DNA of 64,000 nucleotides. Source: an uncultured Geobacter sp. Its GTDB lineage: Bacteria > Desulfobacterota > Desulfuromonadia > Geobacterales > CAIOGM01. Positions 10,133 to 20,495 of this stretch are shown piece by piece (within the stretch, counting starts at the first letter, position 1; each line of letters opens with the position of its first letter). Under the pieces are notes generated by a model, which saw nothing but the letters and a program-made list of their open reading frames with translations, had not been told where the DNA came from and made no database searches. Made by a program: the position numbers and the translations under genes. Location: assembly GCA_903857795.1 (NCBI GenBank), contig CAIOGM010000038.1:1-64000 (forward strand), written 5' to 3'.

Positions 10133-11275
10133 ATGAACATCGCAACCCAGGCAGCACAGATCGGACTCGAATGGGATACTCGGACCGGGGCCGTTACGGT
10201 CCCCATCTACCAGACCGCCACCTTCCGTCATCCGGGGTTGGGGCAGAGCACCGGCTACGACTACAGCCGCTCGGCCAACCCCACCCGCCAGGCGCTGGAA
10301 GACGGCATGGCTCGGCTGGACGGCGGAGTTCGCGGGTTCGCCTACTCCACCGGCATGGCAGCCATCACCAGCCTGCTGTTCCTCTTCAAGAGCGGCGACC
10401 ACCTGGTCGTCACCGAGGACCTCTACGGCGGAACCTACCGGCTCTTCGAACAGTGCCTCAGCCGGTACGGCCTCACCTTCACCTATGTGGACAGCTCTGA
10501 CATCGAGGAGGTCCGAAAGGCCATCCGCCCCGAGACCAGGGCGCTCTTCGTGGAGTCCCTCACCAACCCGCTCCTCAAGGTAGCGGACATCGCGGCACTG
10601 TCGGCATTAAGCAAGGAGCGGGGACTTCTCCATATCGTGGATAACACCTTCCTCACCCCATATCTCCTCCGCCCCCTGGATCTGGGGGCGGACATCACCC
10701 TCTACAGCGGCACCAAGTACCTCTCCGGCCACAACGACACCCTCTCCGGTCTCGTGGTGGTGAAGGAACCGGCCCTTGCAGACAAGGTCTACTTTCACCA
10801 GAACTCCATCGGCGCAGTCCTCGGCCCCCAGGACTCATGGCTCACCATCCGGGGGATCAAGACCCTCTCCGTCCGGCTGGACCGGCAGCAGGAAAACGCT
10901 CAGAAGATCGCCCGGTGGCTGACAAACCACCCTTTGGTCAAAAAGGTCTACTACCCGGGGCTGGAGGATCATCCTGGGCACGAACTGCTGAAACGGCAGG
11001 CCCGGGGGTTCGGCGCCATGATCGCCTTCGAAGTGACCGACCCGGCCCTGGTGGAACCGCTTCTCCTCAAGAGCTCCCTCATCTCCTTCGCCGAAAGCCT
11101 GGGCGGAGTGGAGAGCCTCATCACCTTCCCGGCGGTCCAGACCCACGCCGACATCGAACCGGAAAAACGGCAACGGCTGGGGATCACCGACTCCCTGCTC
11201 CGACTCTCCGTGGGAATCGAGAACGTGGACGACCTCATCGCCGACCTTGCCCAGGCATTTTCCCAGGAGAACTGA
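10133..11275 (+). CDS. Transsulfuration family PLP-dependent enzyme (cystathionine gamma-synthase-like)
   Basis: YDYSRSANPTRQALEDGMARLDGG, FAYSTGMAAI, VDNTFLTPYLLRPLDLGADITLYSGTKYLSGHND. Confidence 0.93.
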   Translation: MNIATQAAQIGLEWDTRTGAVTVPIYQTATFRHPGLGQSTGYDYSRSANPTRQALEDGMARLDGGVRGFAYSTGMAAITSLLFLFKSGDHLVVTEDLYGGTYRLFEQCLSRYGLTFTYVDSSDIEEVRKAIRPETRALFVESLTNPLLKVADIAALSALSKERGLLHIVDNTFLTPYLLRPLDLGADITLYSGTKYLSGHNDTLSGLVVVKEPALADKVYFHQNSIGAVLGPQDSWLTIRGIKTLSVRLDRQQENAQKIARWLTNHPLVKKVYYPGLEDHPGHELLKRQARGFGAMIAFEVTDPALVEPLLLKSSLISFAESLGGVESLITFPAVQTHADIEPEKRQRLGITDSLLRLSVGIENVDDLIADLAQAFSQEN

Positions 11276-11278
11276 CCC

Positions 11279-12415
11279 ATGGATATCGCTACCCGTCTCA
11301 TCCATACCGGCGCTACGGTGGAGCCGGTCGCCGGGGCGCTCAGCGTCCCCCTCTACCACGCCTCCACCTATGCCCAGCCCTCCGTTGACTCCTTCGGACG
11401 ATGGGACTATGCCCGATCCGGCAATCCCACCCGCCACGCACTGGAGGAGGCCATCGCCGGGTTGGAGGGGGGGAACGTCGCCTGCGCCTTCGGCTCCGGC
11501 ATGGCCGCCACCTCCTCCACACTTCTCCTCTTCAAGCCCGGCGACCACCTCATCGTCTGCGATGATGTCTACGGTGGCACCTTCCGGGTACTGACCCGGC
11601 TCTTCAGTCAGTGGGGGCTCAGCGTCACCTTCGTGGACGCCACCTGTACGGCGAACATCGCGGCCGCCATCCTCCCCACGACGAAGGGGCTCTTCCTGGA
11701 GAGCCCCTCCAATCCGCTCCTCAAGATTATCGATCTCCGGGCCGCAGCGGAGCTGGCCAGAGAGCGGGGGCTGCTGACCATCGTGGACAACACCTTCATG
11801 ACCCCCTACTTCCAGCGCCCCCTTGAGTTGGGGTGCGACATCGTCATCGAGAGCGGCACCAAGTTCCTCAACGGCCACAGCGACGTGATCTGCGGCTTCG
11901 CCGTCACCGCAGATCCGGAGCTGGGGGAACGGCTCCGCTTCGTCCAGAACGCCTTCGGCGCGGTCCTCGGCCCCCACGACTCCTGGCTGACGCTGCGGGG
12001 GTTGCGAACTCTCAAGGTCCGGATGGAGGCGAGCCAGCAGGGGGCGGTGGCCATCGCCAACTGGCTCGCCGGCCACCCCCGCGTCAAACATGTCTGGTAT
12101 CCCGGCCTCCCGAGCCACCCCGGCCATGAGATCCACCGATCCCAAGCCTCCGGCCCAGGTGCGGTCCTCTCCTTCGAGCTGGACTCCTTCGAGCTGACGA
12201 AGAGGCTGCTGGAGGGGGTGAAGCTCATGGCCTTCGCGGTGAGTCTGGGGGGGGTGGAGAGCATCCTCTCCTATCCGGCCAGGATGTCCCACGCGGCCAT
12301 GCCCCCCGAGGAGCGGGCGCTCCGGGGGATCAGCGACTCCCTGGTCCGGCTCTCCGTGGGACTGGAGTCACCCGACGACCTCATTGAGGAGCTGGATCGC
12401 CTGCTCCTCGGATAA
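11279..12415 (+). CDS. Second transsulfuration family PLP-dependent enzyme (cystathionine gamma-lyase/synthase-like)
   Basis: YARSGNPTRHALEEAIAGLEGG, FGSGMAA, VDNTFMTPYFQRPLELGCDIVIESGTKFLNGHSD; 3 bp after the upstream paralog. Confidence 0.93.
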   Translation: MDIATRLIHTGATVEPVAGALSVPLYHASTYAQPSVDSFGRWDYARSGNPTRHALEEAIAGLEGGNVACAFGSGMAATSSTLLLFKPGDHLIVCDDVYGGTFRVLTRLFSQWGLSVTFVDATCTANIAAAILPTTKGLFLESPSNPLLKIIDLRAAAELARERGLLTIVDNTFMTPYFQRPLELGCDIVIESGTKFLNGHSDVICGFAVTADPELGERLRFVQNAFGAVLGPHDSWLTLRGLRTLKVRMEASQQGAVAIANWLAGHPRVKHVWYPGLPSHPGHEIHRSQASGPGAVLSFELDSFELTKRLLEGVKLMAFAVSLGGVESILSYPARMSHAAMPPEERALRGISDSLVRLSVGLESPDDLIEELDRLLLG

Positions 12416-12454
12416 TATGCTGCGCTACCATGGGTAAGAGTCAGGGGAGGTTTC

Positions 12455-12904
12455 ATGGAATATCAGGTGGGGAAGCCGGGCAGGGTCGTGGTGGTGCGGT
12501 TCGGGGACGGTGATGATGTCCTCGGTGGGCTGGAGGAGATCGTCGGGAAGGAGCAGATCCGGGCCGCAGCCTTTCAGCTGGTCGGCGGGATGAAGAAAGG
12601 ACGGTTCGTAGTGGGGCCGGCCACCGAGGAGATGCCCCCCCAGCCGGTCTGGCGGGAGCTGGAGGAGAGTCACGAGGCTGTCGGCTTCGGCACCATCTTC
12701 TGGCAGGGAGAACAGCCCAAGGTACACTTCCACGGCGCCTTTGGCAAACACGACCGGGTCCGGGCCGGCTGCCTGCGGGAGGGGAGCGAATGTTTTCTCG
12801 TGCTGGAGGCGGTGATCACGGAGCTCATCGGAGTGAATGCGGTGCGGGAGCTGGACCCGGCCTCGGGGATGTTGCTCATGAAATTCGGGCGGATGACCGG
12901 ATGA
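12455..12904 (+). CDS. PPC/DUF296 domain protein
   Basis: RVVVVRFGDGDDVLGGLEEIVGKEQIRAAAFQLVGGMKKGRFVVGP, FHGAFGKHD. Confidence 0.82.
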   Translation: MEYQVGKPGRVVVVRFGDGDDVLGGLEEIVGKEQIRAAAFQLVGGMKKGRFVVGPATEEMPPQPVWRELEESHEAVGFGTIFWQGEQPKVHFHGAFGKHDRVRAGCLREGSECFLVLEAVITELIGVNAVRELDPASGMLLMKFGRMTG

Positions 12905-13425
12905 GCAGGGCGCGCCCGACGCTTCTGCTCCTGACACTCCTGCTCGCTATCCCCCTGACCGTGTGCGCCGGCGTGCCGCCGCTTAGGACCGTCCCCGGGG
13001 TCGACCTGGTCCGCTATGCCGGGAGCTGGCATGAGATCGCCCGCTATCCCAACATCTTCCAGAAGGGGTGCCGCGACGCCACCGCCACCTATACCCTGCG
13101 CCCCGACGGCGAGATGACGGTGGTCAACCGCTGTCTGAAAGGGGCGGAAGGGAAGAGCGCCGAGGCCAAAGGGAGAGCCTGGGTCAATGAGCCTCCCGAC
13201 ACGGCACGGCTCAAGGTCACCTTCTTCTGGCCGTTCAGGAGTGATTACTGGATCATCGACCTTGGAGAGCAGTACGATTTCGCCGTGGTCGGAACCCCGG
13301 ACAGGGAGTACCTCTGGATCCTGAGCCGGACGCCAACCATGACCACGGAGCTCTACGCCGGCATCCTGGAACGGCTGAGACAACAGGGATTCGACCCAGG
13401 GAAGCTGCTCAAAAACGGGCAGTAA
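12901..13425 (+). CDS. Lipocalin family protein (Blc-like)
   Basis: VPGVDLVRYAGSWHEIARYPNIFQKGCRDATATYTL; DREYLWILSRTPTM; ATG overlaps upstream stop. Confidence 0.9.
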   Translation: MSRARPTLLLLTLLLAIPLTVCAGVPPLRTVPGVDLVRYAGSWHEIARYPNIFQKGCRDATATYTLRPDGEMTVVNRCLKGAEGKSAEAKGRAWVNEPPDTARLKVTFFWPFRSDYWIIDLGEQYDFAVVGTPDREYLWILSRTPTMTTELYAGILERLRQQGFDPGKLLKNGQ

Positions 13426-13555
13426 ACACGGTAGCCCACCCCCGTTGCAACGTTACCCCCTTGTTTTTTGCCCCGTGAATACGTATATTCCCACAGGTCA
13501 GAAGCGCCGGCTTCGGCAATGACCCATCAATCGTCTTTCAAGGAGCTATTAAAGT

Positions 13556-14101
13556 ATGTCCGACTCAACACTCGAGGAGATCCTGAATTCCGTGGAGGTC
13601 GCCGAGAGACCTGCGAAAGCCCCGCGCAAGAAACGGACTCTGGCAGCCAAGGTGAAACCTCTGGACCCGAGACGCGCCGCCGACAACGGCGACAGGGTGA
13701 CAGTGGAGTATACCGCAACCCTCCCCAACGGCAGGGTCTTCGACAAGGCCACCAGCGACAATCCCTTCAGCTTCACTCTCGGCGCCAACCAGGCCTTGCC
13801 CGCCTTTGAGTATGCCATCAAGGGGATGACGATCGGCGAAACGAAGACGATAACAATTCACCCTCTGGAGGCTTACGGCATCTGGAAGGAGGAGGCGGTC
13901 ATCACGGTGGAGAGAAATACCTTCCCGGCAGGAGCGGACATCCAGGTGGGAAAGCAGGTCAAGGTAGCCTTCAGCGGCGGAACCGAGCAGGTGATGAAGG
14001 TCGTCGGGGTCATCGATACCGAGGTCAAGCTGGACGGGAATCATCCTCTCGCGGGATATCCGTTGACCTATCACAACCTCACCCTCCAGGCCATCGAATA
14101 A
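13556..14101 (+). CDS. FKBP-type peptidyl-prolyl cis-trans isomerase (SlyD-like)
   Basis: NGDRVTVEYTATLPNGRVFDKA...FTLGANQALPAFEYAIKGMTIGETKTITIHPLEAYG with a basic N-terminal extension. Confidence 0.9.
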   Translation: MSDSTLEEILNSVEVAERPAKAPRKKRTLAAKVKPLDPRRAADNGDRVTVEYTATLPNGRVFDKATSDNPFSFTLGANQALPAFEYAIKGMTIGETKTITIHPLEAYGIWKEEAVITVERNTFPAGADIQVGKQVKVAFSGGTEQVMKVVGVIDTEVKLDGNHPLAGYPLTYHNLTLQAIE

Positions 14102-14266
14102 TCCAGCTGATCACCCTTTCGAAATAACACGGAGCAACGGAGCAGTGGAGCACAACTCCATCGGATGGAACAGTCAAGCACCTCTACCGGAGCGCCAAAG
14201 ACACTTTTCTCTTCCGCTCTTCCTCCGCGGCACAGTTGCTCCGTGTTTAAGCTGCGCTCTCCCGGC

Positions 14267-15892
14267 TCACCCCTCCCCGTTGACCTTTCCCAGATAGTAG
14301 TCGTAGGTCCCCTCATAGACCCTCATCTCTCCGTGATCAATCTCGAAGACCCGGTCCACCAGCAGGCGGAGGAAATGGCGATCATGGCTGACCAGCACCA
14401 CCGTCCCTGCGAAGTTTTTCAGCGCCCCCAGAAGGATCTCCCGCGACCGGATGTCCAGGTGGTTGGTCGGCTCGTCCAGGACGAGGAAGTTCACCTGCCG
14501 GGCCAGTAGGGTTGCCAGCACCACCCGGCTCTTCTCTCCGCCGGAGAGGTTCTCGATCCTCTTGTCGGCCGCATCGCCGGAGAAGAGGAAGGCGCCGAGG
14601 AGGTTCCGGATGACGCCAATCCCGGCCAGGGGGATCGCGTCCTGCAGCGTCTCGAAGACGCTCTTCTTCGGGTCGAGAAGCTCCATGGCGTGCTGGCTGA
14701 AGTACCCCAGCTCCACATTGGCGCCGAGCCCCACCGTGCCGGTAGTAGGCTCTGCCTGGCCGGCCAGTACCTTGAGAAAGGTCGACTTCCCGGCGCCGTT
14801 GACTCCCACCACGGCGATCTTGTTCCGGCGGCGGATGACCCCCGAGACCCCGCCGAAGACCGGATGCTCCCCGCCGTCGGGGAGAGCCCAGCTCTTGGCC
14901 AGCGACTCCATAACCACCACGTCGTCGCCGCTTCTCGGGGGATCGTTGAACTCGAAACGGACCACCCGCTCCTCGGCAGGGATCTCGATCCGGTCGATCT
15001 TCTCCAGCTTCTTCACCCGCGACTGCACTTGGGCCGCGTGGGACGCCCTGGCAGCGAAGCGGGCGATGAACTCCTCCTCCTTGGAGAGCATCTCCTGCTG
15101 CCGGCGATGGCTGGCCAGGAGCTGATCCCGCCGGAGCTCCCGCTCTCGCTCGTAGAAGTCATAGTTTCCGCCGTATGTAGTGATGCTCTTGTTGGCCACC
15201 TCCACGACCCGGGTCACCACCCGGTTCATGAAATCGCGGTCATGACTCGTCATCAGGAGCGCCCCGTCGAAGGTGTCGGCCAGCCACTGCTCCAGCCAGA
15301 TGATCGACTCTACGTCCAGGTGATTGGTCGGCTCGTCCAGGAGGAGCACATCGGGCTTAAGGGTCAGTATCTGGGCCAGGGCGATCCGCATCTTCCAGCC
15401 GCCGCTGAACGACTCCACCGGCTGATGGAACCGGTCGGGTCCGATACCGAGACCGGTGAGCACACTCTGCGCCCGGGAGTCCAGATCATACCCCCCCTTG
15501 TGCTCGAACTCTTCCATGACCGCACCGTACCGCTCCAGGAGGTCGGCCATGGCGTCCTCGGACATCAGCTCTCCCATGGCGGATTCCATCTCCTTCAGCT
15601 CCCGGCCGAGCCGCACCGTGTCACCGGCCCCGGCCATCACCTCTTCCAGAGCCGATCGGCCGGTCATGTCACCAACATCCTGGGAGAAGTAGCCGATGGT
15701 CGTCTTCCTTGCCCGGGTGATCTCGCCGGCATCCACCTCCTCTTCTCCCGTGATGATCCGGAAGATGGTGGTCTTGCCAGCCCCGTTGGGGCCGACGAGA
15801 CCGGTATGGGTGCCGGGGAGGATCTGAAATCCGGCGTCGCGAAAGAGAACCTGGGAGCCGTGCTGGCGGGTGATATTGGAGAGATGAATCAT
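14267..15892 (-). CDS. ABC-F family ATP-binding protein
   Basis: Two ABC domains: [40 protein letters not shown] and [40 protein letters not shown]. Confidence 0.96.
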   Translation of the reverse strand: MIHLSNITRQHGSQVLFRDAGFQILPGTHTGLVGPNGAGKTTIFRIITGEEEVDAGEITRARKTTIGYFSQDVGDMTGRSALEEVMAGAGDTVRLGRELKEMESAMGELMSEDAMADLLERYGAVMEEFEHKGGYDLDSRAQSVLTGLGIGPDRFHQPVESFSGGWKMRIALAQILTLKPDVLLLDEPTNHLDVESIIWLEQWLADTFDGALLMTSHDRDFMNRVVTRVVEVANKSITTYGGNYDFYERERELRRDQLLASHRRQQEMLSKEEEFIARFAARASHAAQVQSRVKKLEKIDRIEIPAEERVVRFEFNDPPRSGDDVVVMESLAKSWALPDGGEHPVFGGVSGVIRRRNKIAVVGVNGAGKSTFLKVLAGQAEPTTGTVGLGANVELGYFSQHAMELLDPKKSVFETLQDAIPLAGIGVIRNLLGAFLFSGDAADKRIENLSGGEKSRVVLATLLARQVNFLVLDEPTNHLDIRSREILLGALKNFAGTVVLVSHDRHFLRLLVDRVFEIDHGEMRVYEGTYDYYLGKVNGEG

Positions 15893-16047
15893 CAGTTGCT
15901 CCGGAGATGAGAGTGGTAAACGGTTTTGTTACCACGCCGGGCGGTCCGATGACAACAGAAATTGTTGCGCAACCGTCCCCGAAGAGTTCACCTCTCCCCC
16001 CTCTTTTCCCGTCATCAAGCCTCCCATTCATGATAGAATCCCCCTCC

Positions 16048-18084
16048 ATGGACCGTTTTGTTCTCACCTCAGCGTATACCCCCCAGGGGGACCAACCACG
16101 GGCCATCGAAGAGCTGGTGGAAGGGCTCAACCGGGGGGACCGGGATCAGGTACTCCTGGGGGTCACCGGATCGGGCAAGACCTTCACCATGGCCAATGTC
16201 ATCGCCGCGGTGAATCGCCCCGCCTTGGTCCTGGCGCCAAACAAGACCCTGGCTGCCCAGCTCTACGGCGAGTTCAAGGAGCTCTTTCCCGACAACGCCG
16301 TGGAGTATTTCGTCTCCTACTACGACTACTACCAGCCCGAAGCATACCTCCCCACCACCGACACCTTCATCGAGAAGGACTCGGCCATAAACGACGAGAT
16401 CGACAAGCTCCGCCACGCCGCCACCCGGAGCCTCCTCACCCGGCGGGACGTGATCATCGTCGCCTCGGTCTCCTGCATCTACGGCATCGGCTCCCCCGAG
16501 GCGTACGAGGCCATGCACATCTTCTTTCACCAGGGGGAAGAGTACGGCCGGGACACCCTCCTCAAGAAACTGGTGGAGATCCAGTACGAGCGCAACGACC
16601 TGGATTTCCACCGTGGGGCCTTCCGGGTGCGGGGAGACGTGGTGGAGCTCTTCCCGGCCCACGACGACGAGCGGGCCTACCGGATCGAATTCTTCGGCGA
16701 CACCGTGGAGTCCATCTCCGAGATCGACCCCCTGCGGGGGCAGATACTCCATCGCCTCTCCAAGGTCGCCATCTATCCCGCCTCCCACTACGTGGCCACC
16801 AAAGAGACCCTGGAACGGGCCGTGCTGCAGATCCGGCTGGAGCTGGAGGAGCGGCTCCGTTGGTTCCAGGAGCAGAACCTGCTGTTGGAGGCCCAGCGGA
16901 TCGAGCAACGGACCAGCTTCGACCTGGAGATGCTGGAGGAGATCGGCTTCTGCCAGGGGATAGAAAACTACTCCCGCCACTTCGACGGCCGTCAAGCCGG
17001 CGAGCCGGCCTTCACCCTCATCGACTACTTCCCGAAAAATTTCGTGCTCTTCGTAGATGAGTCGCACATCACCGTCTCCCAGGTAGGGGGGATGTACCGG
17101 GGGGATCGCTCGCGCAAGGAGACCCTCGTCAATTACGGCTTCCGGCTCCCTTCGGCCCTGGACAACCGCCCCCTGACCTTCCCCGAGTTCGAGGGGAAGA
17201 TCAGCCAGGCGATCTATGTTTCCGCAACACCGGCCGACTACGAACTCCGCCACTCCGGCGGAGTGGTGGTAGAGCAGATGATCCGCCCCACAGGACTCAT
17301 GGATCCGGCTATAGAGGTCCGGCCCGCGTCCTCCACCCCTCCCAAATCAGGGGGGGAAGTAAAGGGAGGAGACGGCCAAGTGGACGACCTCCTCCATGAG
17401 GTACGGGAGACCATGGCCAAGGGGGAACGGGTCCTCATCACGACCCTCACCAAACGGATGGCCGAAGAGCTGACCACCTACTACCGGGAGCTGGGCATCC
17501 GGATCAAATACCTCCATTCGGACATAGACACCATCGAGCGGATGCAGATCATCCGGGGACTCCGCCTGGGCGAGTTCGACGTCCTGGTGGGGATCAACCT
17601 CCTCCGAGAGGGGCTCGACCTCCCCGAAGTCTCTCTGGTGGCGATCCTGGACGCCGACAAGGAGGGGTTCCTCCGCTCCGCCCGCTCCCTCATCCAGACC
17701 TGCGGCCGGGCAGCCCGTAACGTAGCCGGCCATGTCATCATGTACGCCGACCGGGTGACCGGCTCCATGCAGGCCTGCCTCGACGAGACCGAGCGCCGCC
17801 GCAAGCTCCAGGGGGAGTACAACCGCGAGCACGGCATCACCCCCCAGACCGTGGTCAAGGGGTTGAGGAGCATCCTGGAGTCCATCACCGAGAAGGACTA
17901 CTACACCGTCCCAATTGCGGCCGAGAGCAGTGAGGAGTACGGCTCACTGAAGGAGATCCCGAAGCTGGTGAAGAAGCTGCGCAAGGAGATGCTGGCGGCA
18001 GCCAAGGAGCTGGAGTTCGAGAAGGCCTCGGAGCTGCGGGATCGGATCAAACGGCTGGAGGAGCAGGAGCTGACGCTCCGTTAA
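16048..18084 (+). CDS. uvrB: Excinuclease ABC subunit B
   Basis: [56 protein letters not shown]-terminal UVR motif; start at ATG 16048 (open frame begins 15907). Confidence 0.97.
   Translation: MDRFVLTSAYTPQGDQPRAIEELVEGLNRGDRDQVLLGVTGSGKTFTMANVIAAVNRPALVLAPNKTLAAQLYGEFKELFPDNAVEYFVSYYDYYQPEAYLPTTDTFIEKDSAINDEIDKLRHAATRSLLTRRDVIIVASVSCIYGIGSPEAYEAMHIFFHQGEEYGRDTLLKKLVEIQYERNDLDFHRGAFRVRGDVVELFPAHDDERAYRIEFFGDTVESISEIDPLRGQILHRLSKVAIYPASHYVATKETLERAVLQIRLELEERLRWFQEQNLLLEAQRIEQRTSFDLEMLEEIGFCQGIENYSRHFDGRQAGEPAFTLIDYFPKNFVLFVDESHITVSQVGGMYRGDRSRKETLVNYGFRLPSALDNRPLTFPEFEGKISQAIYVSATPADYELRHSGGVVVEQMIRPTGLMDPAIEVRPASSTPPKSGGEVKGGDGQVDDLLHEVRETMAKGERVLITTLTKRMAEELTTYYRELGIRIKYLHSDIDTIERMQIIRGLRLGEFDVLVGINLLREGLDLPEVSLVAILDADKEGFLRSARSLIQTCGRAARNVAGHVIMYADRVTGSMQACLDETERRRKLQGEYNREHGITPQTVVKGLRSILESITEKDYYTVPIAAESSEEYGSLKEIPKLVKKLRKEMLAAAKELEFEKASELRDRIKRLEEQELTLR
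17329..17373. repeat. Short GC-rich palindromic insert within uvrB
   Basis: TCCTCCACCCCTCCCAAATCAGGGGGGGAAGTAAAGGGAGGAGA, encoding [14 protein letters not shown] between conserved IEVRPA and GQVDDLL. Confidence 0.55.
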
Positions 18085-18234
18085 CCGCCGGGAATATGCA
18101 GCTCGCTGCGACAAAGTTTCTTGCGCATCGCGGCGCATTTTGTTACTGTTCCGCGACATTCGGGCCGATGGTAATATGCCTCACACGACCCTACTCCCTC
18201 CTCCCCGTCCTCTACTTCGCGTGAGTAACTGTAT

Positions 18235-18880
18235 CATGAATAAATCCCTGCAATCCACCCCTGAAGGCTCCATCGGTATCCTGGGGCTCGGACTCCTTAG
18301 CCGCAACCTGATTCTAACCATTGCCCGCCAGGGTTTTCCCGTGATCTGCCACGACGCCGATCCCCTCCGTAGCTCGGAGCTCCGGGAGCGGGCGGGGGGA
18401 CTCCCCATTAGGCTCTGCGACGCCATTGACGAGTTTGCGAAGCAACTCTCTCCTCCCCGAGCCATTCTGATGCTCATGCCGGGGGGGCCCCATCTGGAGG
18501 GGCTGTTCCATGAACTCGGCACCCATCTGGCCCCAGGTGATTTCATCATCGACGGCGCCTCCACCCACCACATCTTCACCCCCCGCAGACGGAAATTCTT
18601 CGCCGACCATGGGATTCATTACCTTGCCACGGGGATTGCCGCTCCCTGTCACGGCAACGACCCGTGCTACTGCGCCCTCTTCCCGGAACTGGAGAAACTC
18701 TGCGGCCGAATCGCTCCCATCTTCGATGCGGTAGCCCGAACCGCCACGGGTGAACCGTGTGTCACCTTTGTGGGAGAGCAGGTGGGCAAGCATCTCAGAC
18801 GCCTGCGGCAGCGGGAGCAGGAGCAGGGAGTCCCGAAAAACGGGGAGTCGCTCGGCTCCGTAAGCAAAGGAGCGCCGTGA
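18235..18880 (+). CDS. 6-phosphogluconate dehydrogenase-like NAD(P)-binding domain protein, lacking C-terminal domain
   Basis: GSIGILGLGLLSRNLILTIARQGFPVICHD; LAPGDFIIDGAST; IFDAVARTATGEPCVTFVGEQVGKH; ORF opens at 18140, likely start MNKSLQS near 18235. Confidence 0.75.
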
Positions 18881-19470
18881 AGGTCATCGGCCTGACCGGA
18901 GGAATCGCCTCCGGCAAGAGCAGCGCGGCGCGACTCCTCGAAGAGTTCGGTGCGGCGGTCATCGATGCGGACCATCTGGCAAGGGAAGCGGTGCGGCCGG
19001 GAACCGAATCCCTGGCGGCCATCGTCGCCCTCTTCGGCCAGGAACTGCTGCAGGCCGATGGGACCCTGGACCGGAGTGCGGTGGGGCGACGGATCTTTGC
19101 CGATCCTGAGGCAAGGAGAGCCCTGGAGAAGATCGTCCACCCGGAGGTTCGCCGCCTGGCGAGTCAGAAGCTCCAGAGCCTGAAAGAGTCCGGAACCCGG
19201 ATTGCCTTCTATATGGCGCCTCTCCTCATGGAGAGCGGCGCCGGCGCCCTCTGTGACGAGATCTGGGTGGTCGATGTAGATGAGGCGACTCAACTGCAGC
19301 GGGTTATGGCTCGTGACGGCGTTACCCGCGAAGAGGCGCGCCAACGGATGGCGGCGCAGCTCCCCCTGGCGGAAAAGGCGGCCCGGGGGGATCTGGTCAT
19401 CGACAATCGGGGGAGCCTGGAGGAGCTGGCGGCGCGGCTCAAGGTTACCTGGGAAGAGGCGATAAAGTAG
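18877..19470 (+). CDS. coaE: Dephospho-CoA kinase
   Basis: GTG start; VKVIGLTGGIASGKSSAARLLEEFGAAVIDADHLAREAVRPG; overlaps upstream stop. Confidence 0.95.
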   Translation: MKVIGLTGGIASGKSSAARLLEEFGAAVIDADHLAREAVRPGTESLAAIVALFGQELLQADGTLDRSAVGRRIFADPEARRALEKIVHPEVRRLASQKLQSLKESGTRIAFYMAPLLMESGAGALCDEIWVVDVDEATQLQRVMARDGVTREEARQRMAAQLPLAEKAARGDLVIDNRGSLEELAARLKVTWEEAIK

Positions 19471-19511
19471 ATGGACCTCCTTGGTAATTACTACCCTGGA
19501 GCTCTTTTTTT

Positions 19512-20495
19512 TCAGGAGAAGTGATCGAAGCCCCGCGACGTGGGGGTATAGGGGGAGCCGTCTGGAGATAGGAAGAGCAGGCCGGAAGCGGCGGCGATCT
19601 CTCCGATGTCGGTCATGGGGAGCCCCACAGCGGCGGAGAGAGAGCGGATCTCCTCCTGTCGGTCGGCCGGAGCGGTGAAGAGGAGCTCGTAATCTTCCCC
19701 CCCCGAGAGGGCCAGGGCAAACAGGTCGTCAGCCAGTGCGGGGACCCGGTCGCGGTACTCCTGAGAGAGGGGCAACCGGTCGAGGAAAAGGGTGGCGCCC
19801 CGACCGGACTGCGTCAGGATATGCCCCAGATCGGCGGCGAGGCCGTCACTGATATCGATCATGGCCGTGGCCATCCCCCTCTCCGCCAGGAGTTGCCCCG
19901 CCTCATTCCGGGGGAGAGGAGCCAGGTGCCTGATTATCGCGCCGCCATTCCGCTCTCCCCGACGGAGGAGCGTCAGCCCCAGAGCGGAGTCCCCCACAGT
20001 TCCGGTAACATAGATCCGGTCACCCGGTATGGCGCCGGAGCGCCGAATGATCCGGTCGGAGCGCTGTTCCCCCATGAGGGTCACGCTGATGACGAAACCG
20101 GCGCGGGACGAGCAGGTGTCACCGCCGACGAGGGTAACGCCGTGGCGCTGCGCCATGGAGGTGAAGCCGTCCAGGAAGGGATCGAGAAGCTCCAGGGAGA
20201 AGGTCGGCGGGATCGCCAGGGAGAGGAGCGTGAAGCGGGGAACCGCTCCCATAGCGGCGATATCAGAGAGATTCACCGCCAGAGACTTGGCGCCCAGCTC
20301 AAGAGGAGTAGTGAGGGTGAGATCGAAATGGACCCCCTCCACGAGCATGTCGGCGGTGATCAGCGTCTCAAGCCCGGGGGTGGGGATGACGGCTGCGGCG
20401 TCATCCCCGATGCCGAGGGTGACGCCGCGACCGGAACCGGAGCGGGGGACGATCCGGTGAATGAGGCCGAATTCACCAAGCTCCTTCAAGGTCAC
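19512..20495 (-). CDS. thiL: Thiamine-monophosphate kinase
   Basis: [10 protein letters not shown]...[54 protein letters not shown]. Confidence 0.96.
   Translation of the reverse strand: MTLKELGEFGLIHRIVPRSGSGRGVTLGIGDDAAAVIPTPGLETLITADMLVEGVHFDLTLTTPLELGAKSLAVNLSDIAAMGAVPRFTLLSLAIPPTFSLELLDPFLDGFTSMAQRHGVTLVGGDTCSSRAGFVISVTLMGEQRSDRIIRRSGAIPGDRIYVTGTVGDSALGLTLLRRGERNGGAIIRHLAPLPRNEAGQLLAERGMATAMIDISDGLAADLGHILTQSGRGATLFLDRLPLSQEYRDRVPALADDLFALALSGGEDYELLFTAPADRQEEIRSLSAAVGLPMTDIGEIAAASGLLFLSPDGSPYTPTSRGFDHFS

Noticed and set aside
10835-12292. 485-aa minus-strand ORF opposite the two transsulfuration genes
   Set aside because: Lies antisense to clear PLP enzymes; composition (Gly/His/Glu/Asp rich, no domain) is typical of a shadow ORF from GC codon bias.
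16069-17253. 394-aa minus-strand ORF opposite uvrB
   Set aside because: Antisense to uvrB, no conserved motifs.
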